DNA of 64,000 bases from contig JACQYF010000128.1 of NCBI GenBank assembly GCA_016208315.1, positions 1-64,000 on the forward strand, given 5' to 3'. This document shows positions 23,738 through 32,663 of this stretch, piece by piece. The translations under genes and the position numbers were made by a program. The notes under the pieces are model-generated. The model was given only the letters and a program-made list of their open reading frames with translations, searched no databases and had not been told where the DNA came from. Source of the DNA: Chloroflexota bacterium (GTDB lineage: Bacteria; Chloroflexota; Anaerolineae; UBA4142). Each line of letters begins with the position of its first letter. Within the stretch, counting starts at the first letter, position 1.

Positions 23738-24928
23738 TCAATACCACACAAATCTACGTGTCTCGCTCGGCGGGCTGACGGCGATCCCGGGGCTGGAGAC
23801 CGATGCTCGCGCTTGAGGAGAAACAGCGGCGGAATTCTGGCTGACCACGACGACGTACCACTTGAACTCTGTGCCGCTCGCGTTCGGTCCGGGATACGTC
23901 GCAGGGTCAATTCTATAACTCGTCCCCTGTTTGACGACGGCCGTAATCGGCGGTTTACTCACGCCATTCACGGCATAATCAATTCGCACGACATACGATT
24001 CTCCGGCTTTGAGCATCGCGACCGACTGCCATTCCAAAGTGGGCGCGCCGCCGCTGCCCTGAAAGACTTGATTATCGGGCGGCCACTGCAAGCTGGGCGC
24101 TGTGTATGCGAACTGCGAGGTCGGCGTGGCGGTCGGAGAGATCGCGGCAACGGGCGCCGGGGTCGGCTCCCACGCGCCCACGGGCACTTGGAGCACCTGG
24201 CCGATGGAAAGCATATCGCCGCTGAGTTGGTTCGCGATCCGAATCGAATCTACGTTCGAGCCGTAAATCGCGGCAATCGAAGAGAGGGTATCGCCCCTGG
24301 CCACCGTGTGCCGAACCAGGCCGGGCGGCGTCGCGGGCGCGGCCGTTGGCGGCGATTGGAGCGCGAGGAGTGTGGGGGTCGAAAGCGACAATTGCGCGGC
24401 GCCCAGGTTGCTGGGCAACTGGGGCAACTGTGCGCCGCCCGTCGGCGTTGGCGTCGGCAAGGGGATGGTCAATTCCTCGCCGATGCGAACCGTATCGTCC
24501 TTCATCCCATTAGCGGCCTTGATGGCCTCAATCGAAACGCGGTATCGGATCGAAATGGATGAGAGGGTATCGCCCGCCACGACCTTGTGTTTGCGCGTCG
24601 CGACCGTCGGTCCTACAGTGGCCGTGGGTGGGGGCAAAGTAACCGGCAGGATCGTCACCGCCGGAGTCACGACGCGCGGCGTACGCGTCGCCGTCGGTTG
24701 CGCGGCAAGCCCCAAGCCGGCCAGCCGGGACGGTACGTCGAGCAAAACGAGGAGCACTCCGCACGAAACCAACATCAAGAGGATCACGCCCGCGATGACC
24801 ACCCAGGGCGAAACCGGCTCGTGGGTGGACTCGCCCAGGTGCGCGGGTACGCGTTGTACCATCCTTTCGATACGCCACGGTTCGGTCCGGCCCGGCCGGG
24901 AAGGCGGAGTCGGGCGGTCTGGTGTCAT
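23738..24928 (-). CDS. Membrane-anchored LysM protein
   Basis: The protein has 396 residues. A hydrophobic segment (~residues 42-65) anchors it. Two LysM domains follow: HKVVAGDTLSSISIRYRVS (~residue 112) and RHTVARGDTLSSIAAIYGSN (~208), each ~45 residues, joined by Pro/Thr-rich linkers. A beta-rich C-terminal domain (~275-390) begins near YTAPSLQWPPDNQVF. LysM domains bind N-acetylglucosamine polymers, so it is likely a cell-wall or exopolysaccharide-binding protein. It is convergent with the GT-C gene, 12 bp apart. Confidence 0.85.
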   Translation of the reverse strand: MTPDRPTPPSRPGRTEPWRIERMVQRVPAHLGESTHEPVSPWVVIAGVILLMLVSCGVLLVLLDVPSRLAGLGLAAQPTATRTPRVVTPAVTILPVTLPPPTATVGPTVATRKHKVVAGDTLSSISIRYRVSIEAIKAANGMKDDTVRIGEELTIPLPTPTPTGGAQLPQLPSNLGAAQLSLSTPTLLALQSPPTAAPATPPGLVRHTVARGDTLSSIAAIYGSNVDSIRIANQLSGDMLSIGQVLQVPVGAWEPTPAPVAAISPTATPTSQFAYTAPSLQWPPDNQVFQGSGGAPTLEWQSVAMLKAGESYVVRIDYAVNGVSKPPITAVVKQGTSYRIDPATYPGPNASGTEFKWYVVVVSQNSAAVSPQARASVSSPGIAVSPPSETRRFVWY

Positions 24929-24979
24929 AACAGGTTTTCCCTCATCAGAGACCGCGAGCTAGACGATCTCGACCCAAAT

Positions 24980-25693
<714 letters not shown>

Positions 25694-25725
25694 CTGTTTA
25701 ATGATGCTCGTCAGATTTCGGCATT

Positions 25726-25753
25726 ATTATAACAGACCTTGTTGAAAAGTCAA
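25726..25753 (-). promoter_or_regulatory. Promoter of the response regulator gene
   Basis: On the minus strand TTGACT (25753-25748), 16 bp, TATAAT (25731-25726). The -35 lies in an A-rich AGTCAAAAG repeat region. Confidence 0.65.
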
Positions 25754-25784
25754 AAGGAGAAACGGCAAGAGTCAAAAGAATAAC

Positions 25785-27560
25785 CTATTTTCCGCATTTA
25801 GCATACCAAATTAGTGTAACGAGCAAGCAGATTCCCGAAATAATCGCCCCCGCCTGCTGTGCCGGCGTCCCCTCATATCGCAGCCGGACGATGTGCGATC
25901 CTGCGGGTACGCGCGCCAAAATCAACCCTTGCTCGCCGTATGGCTCTAGCGCGATAGGTTGGCTATCGAGCGTCGCCGTCCAACCGGGGAAAAAGCGCGT
26001 GTAAAACATGACGCGCACGGGCGCACTAGCCGCCACGCGTACCTCGTCCGATTGTCCGCCGTGGCGCAGCATTTCCACGGTCGCGCCCTCGTCCAACGCG
26101 ACGGCCTTTTGCAGCGGTTTGCCGCTGACGTACTGCGCGACGAGCGGCGAATCTAGGGGCCGCGGCCCGGTCATCCAGATCGTATCACCCAACAACTCGC
26201 GGTCTTTGACTTGAAATTCCATTTGCGCTTGGTAATTGAATACCGCTTCGGTGTGCTGCGGCTCGGTATAGCCGTAGCTCGCCGCGACAAAGATCAACCC
26301 GACGGCGAGCGCGGGAACGACATCGCGCAAATCGTCAGGCAGCGCGTAGAGCGCCGCGCCCGACAGGAACGCGAGGGCGAAGGTCGTAATGGTCAGCAAG
26401 CGCCACGGAAACTGGACGTAGGCGACGATGGCGGCGAACGGCTCCCAGAACGCGGCGGAAAGCGGGAGCATCAAAAACACCAGCGCCGCGACGACCAACG
26501 CGCAGAATGCCACGTGCCACCGCACCGCGCCGGACATTTTTCGCCAACTCCAGAGCGAGACAAACGCCAGCAAAACCGGGACCAATCCGAGTTGGAGCGA
26601 AAATCGGTCGTTGCCGTTTTCGCCCGCGTAGCCGTAACCCCAAAACGGCGAAAGCAGTTGCGAGGCGTTGACAAAGTGCTTGCGGTAATCGAAAACCCCG
26701 CTGATCAGCGGATCGCTCGTCAGGAATTTTTGCTCGGCCAAAATCGGGAGGAGAAAGATGGCGGCGAGGGCGAGGGCGAGCGCGAGGGAGAGTGAAACGT
26801 AAAACGTAAAACGTAAAACGTCCTTCGACTTTGCTGCGCTCCGCTCAGGATGCGTACTGCGTAAAGAGAAAAAGAGCAGGATGAGATAGAGGCCGATGAT
26901 GGGCGTGAAAAAGACGGCGGTCTGCATGTGGGAAAGGAGCAGCCCCGCGTACGCGAGCGCGGCGAGCGGCGCGTAGCGCACGTTGCGCGTTACGGCGAGT
27001 TGGTGAAATGCCCAAAAGACGAGCGGTGGAAAGACGAATCCGACCAGTTCAGCTTGCGCCGCGCGAACGTAAAGGTCAGCCAAATGGTATGGGATGTACG
27101 CGTACGCAATCGCCGCGACGAGCGCGGCGTTTTTGTTTAGGACGTGCGAGACAAACAAATACATCGCCAGCGCGGAAAACGCGAGCGCCAGCCCCTGCAC
27201 GATCTTGACCGCGCTGACGAAATCGAAACCGGCCAGGTGAATAGCTTCGCCGGCGAAGAATGGAATCGGCGCGAGGATCAGCCAGAGCGGATACCCATAG
27301 CCAAACACCATGTCGGCGGCCCAGCGCGGGTACCACGCGCCGTCTTGGACCGACTGATCGAACATCTGGAGGAAATAGACCGAGTGGCGCGCATCGTGCC
27401 CATACATGAAATAGCCCGGCGCGGTCAGCGGCGCAAGCGCGAACACGAGGAAAGCGAGGAGGATGAGTACGGGGGTGTGGGAGTGTGGGAGTAGCGCGGC
27501 GGGGGCGCTATTCTCCCTCTCTCCCTCTCTCCCCCTCTCCCCCTCAACGATCTCAGGCAT
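25785..27560 (-). CDS. PTPS-related membrane protein (GT-C-like), third gene of operon
   Basis: The protein has 591 residues with about a dozen hydrophobic segments. It matches the 'PTPS-related' membrane-protein family (PF10131-type): YFMYGHDARHSVYFLQMFDQ, WYPRWAADMVFGYGYPLW, then AIAYAYIPYHLADLYVRAAQ. The architecture is that of GT-C enzymes, with a soluble C-terminal domain. It overlaps the upstream paralogue by eight bases. Its N-terminus (GERGREGEREN..., PHSHTP) and an internal VLRFTFYVSL segment are encoded by tandem-word arrays. Likely extracytoplasmic sugar transfer; unproven. Confidence 0.75.
   Translation of the reverse strand: MPEIVEGERGREGERENSAPAALLPHSHTPVLILLAFLVFALAPLTAPGYFMYGHDARHSVYFLQMFDQSVQDGAWYPRWAADMVFGYGYPLWLILAPIPFFAGEAIHLAGFDFVSAVKIVQGLALAFSALAMYLFVSHVLNKNAALVAAIAYAYIPYHLADLYVRAAQAELVGFVFPPLVFWAFHQLAVTRNVRYAPLAALAYAGLLLSHMQTAVFFTPIIGLYLILLFFSLRSTHPERSAAKSKDVLRFTFYVSLSLALALALAAIFLLPILAEQKFLTSDPLISGVFDYRKHFVNASQLLSPFWGYGYAGENGNDRFSLQLGLVPVLLAFVSLWSWRKMSGAVRWHVAFCALVVAALVFLMLPLSAAFWEPFAAIVAYVQFPWRLLTITTFALAFLSGAALYALPDDLRDVVPALAVGLIFVAASYGYTEPQHTEAVFNYQAQMEFQVKDRELLGDTIWMTGPRPLDSPLVAQYVSGKPLQKAVALDEGATVEMLRHGGQSDEVRVAASAPVRVMFYTRFFPGWTATLDSQPIALEPYGEQGLILARVPAGSHIVRLRYEGTPAQQAGAIISGICLLVTLIWYAKCGK
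26794..26853. repeat. Heptamer array plus a GAGCGGAGCG-type repeat in coding region
   Basis: Four heptamers (GAAACGT, AAAACGT x3; 26794-26821) adjoin a segment whose minus strand contains ATCCTGAGCGGAGCGCAGCA. I recall similar repeats from Chloroflexota genomes. Both stay in the PTPS frame (HPERSAAKSKDV, then LRFTFYV). Confidence 0.7.
27475..27544. repeat. Two octamer arrays at the N-terminus of a PTPS-related gene
   Basis: GTGTGGGA x2 (27475-27490) and CTCCCTCT x2 plus CTCCCCCT x2 (27513-27544) encode LLPHSHTP and GERGREGERE on the minus strand. Confidence 0.75.
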
Positions 27561-30500
27561 GTGCCTTCCTCTGCGATCTAAACTCCCATACTAGCAAGCC
27601 GAGCGCGAGCACGATGCTGACCGCGGAGAGCCACTGGCCGACGATGCGCGGGGGCGTGTCTTCAAAGCGCAGGATGAGCCAATAGCGGCCCTCGGGCATA
27701 CGAACCTGCATGCGGCCCAATTCGCCGACCGGCGTGATGGGCAGTTCCCGGATGATTTCGTTGCCGAATTCGGGCGTGATGTAGGCGCGCCAACCCGGAT
27801 AGTAAAACGTGTTGAACGTGATCGGCACATCGTTCGCTTGGCTCACGATAAAAATGCGTTCACCGTCGGCGCGCAAACCTTTGCCGCTTTGGTCAACGCC
27901 GACCCACTCCGGCTGCGGCTCGGCGGTGAGGTCAATCTTCGTCTTGACGCGCTTGCCCGCGAGATACACATCCGCCATATTCGACCAGGTGGGAATTTCC
28001 TTGACCCACGCGGTCGAACCGGTCATTTCACCCGCGCTTTGCTGGAACTTCATCAGGCCGACGAGACCGACCGGGCCCTCTTTCGCTTCGAGTTGCGTTT
28101 GCGCGGTGAGAAAGGGGTAGGAGCCGAGGACGATCAGCACGCCGAGCAAAATCGTGGGCAGCGCCAGCCCTTGCGATTTTTCCGAGTAGACGATCGCGCC
28201 CGCGAGGACGGCGAGCGAAACGGTCGTGAGCGTCAGCAGCCGCCACGGGAATTGCGCGAACATGACGAGGCGCAGCGCTTCCCACAGAGGCAGCGAGAGC
28301 GCGAACATTAACAGGGCGACGACAACCGTCATTCCCGCGAAGAAAAACCAGTAGCGGCGAAAGCCGTTCGGATTCGTGACGACCACGCCGATTGAGAGAA
28401 TTGCCAGCAGGACGGGAACTGCGCCAAGCTGGAAAGACATTCCATCGCGAGTGCCGGGAACGCTGATACCAAAGCCCCACGTGGGATTGAACAACTGGAA
28501 GAGCGAAACAAAGTGATTGCTGTAGTCGTAATAGTTTGCCGTCCACTGGTCCACGCGCACGGCCGAGTATTCGAGCGCCATCGGAATGACAAAGATGGCG
28601 GACAGCCCCAGCCCGAAGAAGAGCGCGGCAAGCGGCGGCAAGCCCAAAGAAAAGAGATTAGAGACTGTGAAGCGTCCCGTAGGGATTAGAGAATAGGGAT
28701 TGGGGATTGGGCGTTTGCGGATTTCGCCGAGCATCAGGAAGAGCACCCAGATGGCGAGCACCGGCGTAAAGAGGATGGCGATGGCATTGTGCGTGAACCA
28801 CATCGCGCCGTACGCGGCGGCCGCGGCGACGAGTGTCAGGCGAGTTGGTCTGAGAGTGACCTCGTAAAAACCCCAGAGCGTGAGCGGCAGGAAGATCAGC
28901 GCGAACGATTCGGCGAGCGCGGCGCGGACGTAAATATCGGCGATGTGGTAGGGGATGTAGACGTAGGCGAGGCCGGAAAGAAACGCGGCCTGGCTCGAGC
29001 CGGTCAAGCGTTTCACAAACCCAAACATCGCGGGGCCGGACAGCAGGATCGCGAGCGCGAAGACGATCTTGGTGGAACTGACGAAATCGAACCCAAAGAG
29101 ATGAAACGCCTCGCCGATGTAGAACGCGGCGGGGCCGTAGATATTGAAAAAGGGATAGCCGTAGCCGAAAGTAAAATCGGGCAGCCAGCGCGGATAAAGG
29201 ATGCCGTCCTGAATCACGCGGTCGAATTCGAACAGGAAATAGACGGAATGCCGCCCGTCGTGCGCGCCCCAAAAGTAGCCGGGGCCCAGCAAGGGACCGA
29301 TTGCGAAAACCGAAAAGAGAATCAGCAAGGCGAGATAGGGATCAATGCGCGGCCACGTAATCTGTTTCAAATGCATCGCTAACCATGCCACCGTGATCAG
29401 CCACAACAGGATCGCCAGCGCGATGAACGCGTTGGGCGGGATGAGTTCGCTCATCCAGTTGGGCAAGTAGGTTCCAAAATAGAACAGCGCGAGCCAGAGA
29501 AAACTGAGCGACACAAACCGGTGATACCACGTCAGCGCGCAAGTCAGCAGCGCGAACGGCAGCAGCCACATGACGTAGTAAAAGTTTAGGCCCGGCGTGA
29601 TCGCGAAAAAGAGCAAGACGACGGTCGTCATTGCCGCCAGCGCGGACTGGCGCGGCGCAACAAAAACGTAGAACAATACAAAGGCGAATACAAAGAACGC
29701 TTTGCCGATCAGCGCGAAATCGCCGACGCGCTGCAGGGAACCCGTGACCAGCAGCAAGATTTGCGTCCAGCCCCAATTGCCGGCGAACGATTGATACGCG
29801 CCGACGTTGCCCACCACTTGAGACGCGATGACCGCAAACAGCGCGCTATAGACCGCGACTCCCAGCGCGGGCACGCCTATCGCCGCGGCGGCCCAAGCGA
29901 TTCGACCGCGCCAGCCGCGAACCTGGAGCGCCAAGATCGGCAGAAAAATGACGGGCCAGGTTTTGTCAAGAATCGCTAGGCCGAGCAGCGCGCCGGAAAA
30001 AATCGCGCCAAATCGGGAGTGGGTAAATTGCAGCACGTACCACGCGGCCAGCGCAAAGAAAAGCGGGATCGAATCTATTTGGCCGTGATACGAAACTACT
30101 AGGACCGAGACGGGATTGAACGCGTAAATCAGCGCGAGCCGCAAGGCGTTTCGCTCGTCGGCCGTCAGCGCCAATGCGCCGCGATAGACCAGCGCCGCGA
30201 TGCCCGTGTCAGCCAGAATGGGAACGAGCTTGACTAGCGTGACAAAGGAAAGTTGAAAGCGACTGGCGAGCGCATCGGCGGCGGCGATCAGGTAGAGTTG
30301 AAAGGGCAGCCAGTTGTGGCGGGTGAGCAGGTCCGGGATTGCGTAAATGTCCTGACCCTGCCACAGCATTTCCGCCCAGAGCGTATAGACGCCAATGTCG
30401 AATGTGTCGCCGCGCTGCCACAGAATGGCGGGAACCAAACGCACGCTTAACGCGGCGAGCATGATCAGCCACAAGGGCCGCAGCACCGCGGCGCGCCGGC

Positions 30501-30582
30501 GAAAAACGAAAGCGACGATGTGCCCCGTCAGCGTCGCGAGCCAGATCCAGACGATGCTGAGCCAATCAAGGGTTGCAGCCAT
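27553..30582 (-). CDS. Fusion of a GT-C mannosyltransferase-like domain and a PTPS-related domain
   Basis: The protein has 1009 residues and ~20 hydrophobic segments. Residues 1-~425 read as a GT-C transferase (LWQRGDTFDIGVYTLWAEML, YGQ-type loop replaced by SYHGQIDSIPLFFAL). Residues ~430-1009 repeat the PTPS-related architecture of its neighbours (YFWGAHDGRHSVYFLFEFD, ILYPRWLPDFTFGYGYPFF, YVYIPYHIADIYVRAALAES). The two halves are paralogous in type and may work as one complex enzyme. A heptamer array near 28652-28710 encodes RPIPNPYSLIPTG. It is the middle gene of a three-gene operon, three bases after its upstream neighbour. Confidence 0.75.
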   Translation of the reverse strand: MAATLDWLSIVWIWLATLTGHIVAFVFRRRAAVLRPLWLIMLAALSVRLVPAILWQRGDTFDIGVYTLWAEMLWQGQDIYAIPDLLTRHNWLPFQLYLIAAADALASRFQLSFVTLVKLVPILADTGIAALVYRGALALTADERNALRLALIYAFNPVSVLVVSYHGQIDSIPLFFALAAWYVLQFTHSRFGAIFSGALLGLAILDKTWPVIFLPILALQVRGWRGRIAWAAAAIGVPALGVAVYSALFAVIASQVVGNVGAYQSFAGNWGWTQILLLVTGSLQRVGDFALIGKAFFVFAFVLFYVFVAPRQSALAAMTTVVLLFFAITPGLNFYYVMWLLPFALLTCALTWYHRFVSLSFLWLALFYFGTYLPNWMSELIPPNAFIALAILLWLITVAWLAMHLKQITWPRIDPYLALLILFSVFAIGPLLGPGYFWGAHDGRHSVYFLFEFDRVIQDGILYPRWLPDFTFGYGYPFFNIYGPAAFYIGEAFHLFGFDFVSSTKIVFALAILLSGPAMFGFVKRLTGSSQAAFLSGLAYVYIPYHIADIYVRAALAESFALIFLPLTLWGFYEVTLRPTRLTLVAAAAAYGAMWFTHNAIAILFTPVLAIWVLFLMLGEIRKRPIPNPYSLIPTGRFTVSNLFSLGLPPLAALFFGLGLSAIFVIPMALEYSAVRVDQWTANYYDYSNHFVSLFQLFNPTWGFGISVPGTRDGMSFQLGAVPVLLAILSIGVVVTNPNGFRRYWFFFAGMTVVVALLMFALSLPLWEALRLVMFAQFPWRLLTLTTVSLAVLAGAIVYSEKSQGLALPTILLGVLIVLGSYPFLTAQTQLEAKEGPVGLVGLMKFQQSAGEMTGSTAWVKEIPTWSNMADVYLAGKRVKTKIDLTAEPQPEWVGVDQSGKGLRADGERIFIVSQANDVPITFNTFYYPGWRAYITPEFGNEIIRELPITPVGELGRMQVRMPEGRYWLILRFEDTPPRIVGQWLSAVSIVLALGLLVWEFRSQRKAHA
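28652..28710. repeat. Heptamer word array in the GT-C/PTPS fusion gene
   Basis: Plus-strand units GGGATTA, GAGAATA, GGGATTG, GGGATTG (28682-28709), preceded by related AGAGATTAGAGACTG. On the minus strand they encode NPYSLIPTGRFTVSNLFSL. Confidence 0.75.
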
Positions 30583-30585
30583 GCA

Positions 30586-32223
30586 TTATTTGCGCGTCGG
30601 CACATAGGGTTCGGGATCGCCCGGACGCGGCAGCATCAAATAATCCGCGCCATTGTCCAAGATCGCGCGGTTGCCATTCGCCGATTGGTACAAACCGATT
30701 TCGAGCAAATAGTCCTCGCGCGGGCCGTCCACATCAATCTGAATCGTGTGCGTATCGGAGACGACTTGGCCGGGCGTCCACTTGATGGTGGGCAGCGCGC
30801 CGTCTTGCGGTTTCGAGTCCTCTGAACCGTAGGTCTTGCCGTCTTCGTTGACCGCGTGGACAAACACGGTGTAATCGTGGTCCACTTGGCGGAGCGCCTG
30901 CCACTGCATCTCGACGCGGATCGTCGCGCCGTGGCGCAGCGGGCCGACGATGCGATAATCGAGCAGCGCGATCTCGTTGTTGCCAAAGATGGCGATCTGC
31001 GGACGCGTCGGCGTGAAATCCAGCCAACGCGGTGACAAATAGCCGTAGACCGCGATGACGGGCAGCGCGACAAATACGGCGAGCATCGCCGGCGCTTTCA
31101 AGCGCGCGTCGAACTCGACCGCGGCGCCCGCGGCGAGCGCCAGTGCGACCCCGACGAACGCCAGCAACTGCCACGGGTACGCGACGAACACGCGCAGCAC
31201 GCTCCAGAGGGGCGCGGTGATTTCGAAGGTGAGCAGGGTGAGGAGGATGGCGATGGCGAGCGCGATTGCTAGAGTGCGTGTGGGAGTGTGGGGGTGTGGG
31301 AGTTTGTTTTGCCAGGCGAGCGCGACTGCAATGATTGATAAGCCGAGGGGTACGACGCCAAGCTGCAATGGGAATTGGTCGACGGCAAGCCCCTGTGGGG
31401 GGAAGCTGCCGGTGCTTGGGCCATAGCCCCAGAGCGATGAGAAGAGTTGGAACGGCAAGACGAAGTTGGGCGCAAAGCCATCGCGGGCGGCCTGAAATCC
31501 GTATCGCAAGACGCTCGGCGTGTAGAGCAACATGCCGAGAGCCAAGCCGCCGAGCGCGGGAGCCAATGAACCAATTACCCAATGACCAAGGTCACCTCGG
31601 TGAGCCAATGAGCCAACACGCCAGCGGAACGCGGCGACGAGTGCCAGTGTAACAATCGTGAACAGAATCGCCAAGCCGGGTTGGGTAAAAAACAGAAAGG
31701 CAAAAGGCAAGAGCTGAAACGCAAAACGCTTTCTACTGGCTACTGGCGGCTGACTACTGACTACTGCCCACAACGCGAGCGGGAAAAGCGCCCACGCGAC
31801 CGATTCGGCGAACGCGCCGCGAACGTAGATGGTCGCGAGATGGTAGGGCAGGTAAACGTATACGGTCGCGGCGAGGAGCGCGCCTGGCTCACTGAAAAAG
31901 CGACGGGCGAGCGCGTACATCGTCAGACCGCTGGCAATCCACGCGAACGCGTAGACCAGCTTGATCGAATCGAGATAGCCAAACCCGACGAGATGGAAAA
32001 GCTCGGCAACCCGATAGGGCAGCCCGCCATCGGTGCGGAACAAATCGAACGTGCGGCCGACGGTAGGCGCCCAGTTGAAGGATTGCAGGGGGTCCTGGTC
32101 GAGATTGATGAGGTTGTAGACGGCGAGCAAGCCGGTGTGGGATTGAAAAGCGCCCGGGTATTCCAGTGGTGCGACGGCAAAGACCGCAAGGAGCACCACG
32201 AGCAGCGGGTAGAGAAATGTCAC
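30586..32223 (-). CDS. PTPS-related membrane protein, first gene of operon
   Basis: The protein has 545 residues and ~10-12 hydrophobic segments. It belongs to the same family as the two downstream genes: FDLFRTDGGLPYRVAELFHL, TVYVYLPYHLATIYVRGAF, then a soluble C-terminal domain beginning near LDYRIVGPLRHGATIRVEMQ. The DARHS-type motif of its paralogues is absent near the N-terminus, so it is diverged. The start is GTG at 32223, immediately after the -10 box, so the operon mRNA is probably leaderless. Three word arrays lie inside the frame. Confidence 0.7.
   Translation of the reverse strand: MTFLYPLLVVLLAVFAVAPLEYPGAFQSHTGLLAVYNLINLDQDPLQSFNWAPTVGRTFDLFRTDGGLPYRVAELFHLVGFGYLDSIKLVYAFAWIASGLTMYALARRFFSEPGALLAATVYVYLPYHLATIYVRGAFAESVAWALFPLALWAVVSSQPPVASRKRFAFQLLPFAFLFFTQPGLAILFTIVTLALVAAFRWRVGSLAHRGDLGHWVIGSLAPALGGLALGMLLYTPSVLRYGFQAARDGFAPNFVLPFQLFSSLWGYGPSTGSFPPQGLAVDQFPLQLGVVPLGLSIIAVALAWQNKLPHPHTPTRTLAIALAIAILLTLLTFEITAPLWSVLRVFVAYPWQLLAFVGVALALAAGAAVEFDARLKAPAMLAVFVALPVIAVYGYLSPRWLDFTPTRPQIAIFGNNEIALLDYRIVGPLRHGATIRVEMQWQALRQVDHDYTVFVHAVNEDGKTYGSEDSKPQDGALPTIKWTPGQVVSDTHTIQIDVDGPREDYLLEIGLYQSANGNRAILDNGADYLMLPRPGDPEPYVPTRK
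31278..31301. repeat. Octamer word array in a PTPS-related gene
   Basis: GTGTGGGA, GTGTGGGG, GTGTGGGA; the minus strand encodes PHPHTPTRT. The word matches that at 27475-27490. Confidence 0.75.
31562..31617. repeat. Paired octamer word arrays in a PTPS-related gene
   Basis: GCCAATGA, ACCAATTA, CCCAATGA on the left and GAGCCAAT, GAGCCAAC on the right, around an AAGGTCACCTCGG centre. The minus strand encodes GSLAHRGDLGHWVIGSLAP. Confidence 0.7.
31695..31767. repeat. Two heptamer word arrays in a PTPS-related gene
   Basis: GAAAGGC, AAAAGGC, AAGAGCT, GAAACGC, AAAACGC (31695-31729), then CTACTGG x2, CGGCTGA, CTACTGA, CTACTGC (31733-31767). The minus strand encodes SSQPPVASRKRFAFQLLPFA. Confidence 0.75.
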
Positions 32224-32229
32224 GGAGGC

Positions 32230-32257
32230 ATTATAGCATTAGTGAGTGGGAACGCAA
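32230..32257 (-). promoter_or_regulatory. Promoter of the PTPS operon, predicted leaderless
   Basis: On the minus strand TTGCGT (32257-32252), 16 bp, TATAAT (32235-32230). Only six bases separate the -10 from the GTG start. Confidence 0.55.
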
Positions 32258-32261
32258 AAAA

Positions 32262-32663
32262 CTAGTCCCACCACATTTCGACTACACATAGATTCTCGTC
32301 GGCGCCGCCCAACAGGTCATCCGTCTCTTCCTGATCGTAGATTCGCACGGTGTCCGCCATCCACGGCTCGGCGAGGGCAGCCAACCGTTCTGCGGAATTC
32401 TGGCTCACGGCGAGGATGTAAAGAGTATCCACGTTGTAAAGATTCTCCGCCATGTCGCGCAATTTGATGGGGCCGCTCATTCCACTATGGCCCGACAAGC
32501 CGTGGGTGTCGAACAAAACAGCTTGCCAATCCTCGCGGTGAGCCAAGAGATCTGCGAGGACATCTTCGCCGTCAAAGTTGTTGTGTTGCGAACGCCGAAT
32601 CAGTTCCAAGTGGATTTCTTGGACGGTCGCACGAGCGAGTGTGAGATCAGAAGGATTGAGCAT
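32262..32663 (-). CDS. Hypothetical protein, 133 residues, accessory island
   Basis: An acidic soluble protein beginning MLNPSDLTLARATVQEIHLE with AVLFDTHGLSGHSGMSGPIK in the middle and VRIYDQEETDDLLGG near the end. I recognise no domain. It overlaps the upstream 397-residue gene by 17 bases, so the two form a translationally coupled pair found only here in the window. The pair adjoins two toxin-antitoxin-like modules. Confidence 0.5.
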   Translation of the reverse strand: MLNPSDLTLARATVQEIHLELIRRSQHNNFDGEDVLADLLAHREDWQAVLFDTHGLSGHSGMSGPIKLRDMAENLYNVDTLYILAVSQNSAERLAALAEPWMADTVRIYDQEETDDLLGGADENLCVVEMWWD

